From Halichondria panicea (Eukaryota; Porifera; Demospongiae; Suberitida; Halichondriidae): 64,000 nucleotides of DNA. The stretch spans positions 1 to 64,000 of the forward strand of contig NC_087387.1 of assembly GCF_963675165.1 (NCBI RefSeq). Reading direction: 5' to 3'. Below, piece after piece: positions 61,605 through 64,000 of this stretch; within the stretch, counting starts at the first letter, position 1, and the number at the start of each line of letters is the position of its first letter. The notes under the pieces were generated by a model that was given only the letters and a program-made list of their open reading frames with translations, ran no database searches and was not told the origin of the DNA. The position numbers and the translations under genes are program-made.

Positions 61605-63494
61605 CTATCTAGTGGTAGGTCTCTCCCTGGCTGCTGCTGATCCACTGCTCTGAGCACGCAATCTCTGCAGGAGAGGAATGGGATATAATTATGATGAGTG
61701 GAGATGTAACTAACGTACATGAGAGATACTGGGTGGTGGTTGTGGGGGCAGTGCTGAGGTAGAGGCAGAGGCCATGCTGCTGTACGAGCCACCAGAGCCA
61801 TAGCTGGCAGTACGAGTCCTAACAACAGGGGCTGGGGGGGCAAACGTTGATACCAGGAGAGCGGGGGAGACAGAGCGTCGGGTGGGGGAGGGGGAGTAAG
61901 GGGAGGGGCTACTGGGAGGAAGTGGACCTCGCGATGCTGTCATCTCATTAAAGTGTCTGCAAGTGTAGAGTGAGTGGGTGTCAGCACACACACACACACA
62001 CACACTCACCTTTCATCTTCCATCTCCAGAGATGATTCACTCTCTGATAGCTGTCGTGTGAGATCCTCTCTCCTCTGTTTTTCCCTTTGTAGCCTCCGCT
62101 GCAGTTTAACGTTCTCCTCTTTGAGAGCTCTTTCCTCCTCCACAATCTGTTGGATCTTGTCCAAGTCTAAAGGGAGGATATGTAGTACATGTGTCAGTGA
62201 AAGGAAACAAAATACATGTAAATGGACAATAATGCACACAATCAACAAGCTAGTCCAGGAAATGTTAAACACACACACACAGTAGTACACACCATCACTT
62301 ACTCTTAGCGTCTGTTTTCTCTAGCTGCTGTCTCAACATAGAGACTGTCTCTGATAGTTGGAGGATGCGTGTGTTGAGGAAGGCTGGACTGTTCTTGTCA
62401 TTAGGGGAGGGTGGGGGAGTGGCACCTAGTCTACCCTCGAGATCACGCTTCTCTCTCTCCACTTTCTCCATCTTCTTCCATAGTTTGTTGACCAGCATCT
62501 CTTGTTCTTGCTCCAGTGTGTTCTCAAGGTCAATCTTCTCACGACGAAGCTACAAAAGAGGTCAGGGTTCATGTAATTAGCTAGGGACAACTACAAAGCT
62601 TTGTTAAAACAGTCATTCTACTATTAGACAATCAACAAGCTCTTCACCTGGTCTAGGCTGAATTGTTTAGTCAGCACGTCTTTTTCCAGTCTGTCTATCT
62701 TCCTAGTGAGCTTTGAGATCTGCTGCTCTTGCTCTAGTTCCAACGTCTTCTCCAACTGAACTTTTTCCTGTCGAAGCTACAAAAAGAGCGTAGGAATGAC
62801 ATAACACACGACTAGTATATATGGTAGTTATGTTGCTAAGAGATAGAGCAGTAACCATAGTAACCTGAGCAAGCTTCCTAGAGAGGTCATTAGTAAGGAA
62901 CTCCTCTTCTTGCTCATAGTTCATGGCCAGCGTCTCTTTCTCTTTCTTTAGAGAGTGAATCTTCTTGAGAAGGGTGTTGGAAATGAATTCCTCCTCTTGC
63001 TCAGCCTGTGCTTGCTGGGGGGGGGGGGGGGCATTGCTAATACATGGAATCCTTAGGGAGGGCAGATAATGACCCAACATAGTAATGCTTTTAGTGCTAA
63101 TTCTTATAACATACCTGTTCTATTGATATCGTGGCTATTTATAGTAACAACAGCTGTTACTGTTACACACTCACTATATTAACACTGGCTTGTCGGAGTC
63201 TCCTGTTGTCTTCTGTGAGGCTCTTGACCTTGAGACGATACACTTCTATCTCAGACTTGAGCACTGCATTCTCCTGCAGGACAGTCAGTAGCCTGTTACG
63301 ATCAGCCTCTGTGTGTGTGTGTGTGTGAGGGGGTCAGTACACATACACGTACACAGTGGCCTACCTATAATACTCTCAGTGGTGGACATGGTACTCTCCA
63401 GGCTCTCCATAGAGCTGCTGCGCATGGCCAGAAGACTGCTAGCGCTCGCATTGAGGGAACTGCCTCCAGCACTAGACACTCCGCGACTGGACAT
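61605..63494 (-). CDS. CCDC6: Coiled-coil domain-containing protein 6
   Basis: Eight exons (63494-63365, 63308-63175, 63014-62865, 62776-62648, 62549-62303, 62166-62010, 61956-61719, 61664-61605) give 414 residues. After a Ser-rich start, a long coiled coil carries the family signatures [60 protein letters not shown] and [21 protein letters not shown] Ser/Pro-rich tail ends RPTTR. CCDC6 is known in vertebrates as a DNA-damage checkpoint and PP4-linked protein and as a RET fusion partner. Intron 2 runs through a (G)n stretch (63017-63029 on +) just before the acceptor of exon 3. The stop faces that of ATP5PB, 242 bp away. Confidence 0.93.
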
Positions 63495-63616
63495 CCTTTG
63501 CCCTAGCTTCTAGATCTTGATATAATTATTTCTTGATCAATCCTGACGAGGCTTGCAACACTGGAGACCACGCCCTCTACCTGTGAAAGGGCGTGGTTTG
63601 GGTCAAAGGCTACCGG

Positions 63617-63690
63617 GGTCACTGGGTGGCCAAGTGGTTAAAGCATTCTGCTCAAGATCCGAAGGTTGCGAGTTCGAGTCCAGTCCAGTA
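63617..63690 (+). mobile_element. tRNA-like (Ser/Leu-type) SINE head
   Basis: GGTGGCCAAGTGGTTAAAGC resembles a Ser/Leu tRNA A-box and D-arm, and GCGAGTTCGAGTCCAG a B-box and T-loop, at tRNA spacing. Acceptor and T stems pair poorly and no clear anticodon arm closes, so I favour a SINE or tRNA relic over a working tRNA. It differs from the SINE family at 38.4 and 51.2 kb. Confidence 0.5.
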
Positions 63691-63961
63691 CAAAATAATA
63701 GCAGAAAGTTTTCGGTTTGTAAATTCATCATCACTCAACGATAAAGATAAGGAAGAATACACTTGGATGGCTAGGCTTGCATCAAAGGATATTTCTCAAC
63801 TACGTGCGTTATATAGCCACACATTTTAAATACGATACAAATGAAGCCATCTTTTTCTTACCTGTAAACGACCTTTACCATAATTATTCAGAACAACATG
63901 ACCAGAGAGAAAAGTAGGGGGCGTTCCTACACTACTATACTATACTAGTGAAGCTGAAGAG

Positions 63962-64000
63962 ATGTCTTCTCTCTGTGTGGCAGGAGATGGTAGTCTGGCT
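63962..64000 (+). CDS. Possible start of a further gene, cut by window end
   Basis: An ATG at 63962 opens a frame MSSLCVAGDGSLA to the last base. It lies 467 bp from the divergent CCDC6 start, in keeping with local gene spacing. Too short to name. Confidence 0.3.
   Translation, partial: MSSLCVAGDGSLA

Noticed and set aside
63617-63690. Functional tRNA-Ser or tRNA-Leu gene
   Set aside because: A- and B-box words are present but acceptor and T stems pair poorly and the anticodon stem is not closed.

Overview
This window is the left end of a metazoan chromosome. It opens with about 1 kb of CCCTAA telomere repeat, passes through about 14 kb of layered subtelomeric satellites, and then enters a very gene-dense, intron-rich region from 15.7 kb to the end. 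Introns are mostly 45-70 nt, neighbouring genes are often 130-300 bp apart, and the gene set is animal: MYPT, CELF, CCDC6, TMEM135, a BAK-like Bcl-2 protein and a WH1/CRIB WASP-like protein. I infer a non-bilaterian animal, most likely a demosponge. That rests on compactness and gene content, not on a species marker.

Layout. 1-1020 telomere; 1021-2212 31-bp satellite; about 2700-4400 103-bp satellite; 5.4-10.2 kb macrosatellite of about 715 bp; 10.4-14.05 kb macrosatellite of about 1211 bp; 14.05-15.5 kb chimeric duplicated block. Genes follow: KASH5/IRAG2-like coiled-coil membrane protein (+), BAK-like (-), WASP-like without VCA (-), DDX51 (+), PPP1R12/MYPT (-), SAXO4/PPP1R32 (+), acetyl-CoA carboxylase with 41 coding exons (+), a doubtful spliced locus at 49 kb (-), PATL1 (+), CELF (+), a small membrane PPxY protein (-), TMEM135 (-), ribosomal protein eL42 (-), ATP synthase subunit b (+), CCDC6 (-), and the first codons of a further gene (+).

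The coding models were built by hand from splice signals. For every main gene the exon lengths sum to a whole number of codons and join without a stop, which supports the boundaries. The genes are mostly housekeeping and not one pathway. Local pairings include two PP1-regulator genes head to head (PPP1R12 and SAXO4), a ribosomal protein and an ATP synthase subunit sharing a 196-bp promoter region, and two actin/myosin-related genes (WASP-like and MYPT).

The most unusual content is in the introns. Many minisatellites are tandem copies of splice signals: acceptors with exon starts, branch-point TACTAAC blocks, or donor flanks. Three introns carry arrays of a roughly 345-bp foldback element, always in the sense orientation of the host gene. 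The last intron of the BAK-like gene is 69 nt, in frame, and would encode a hydrophobic segment if retained.
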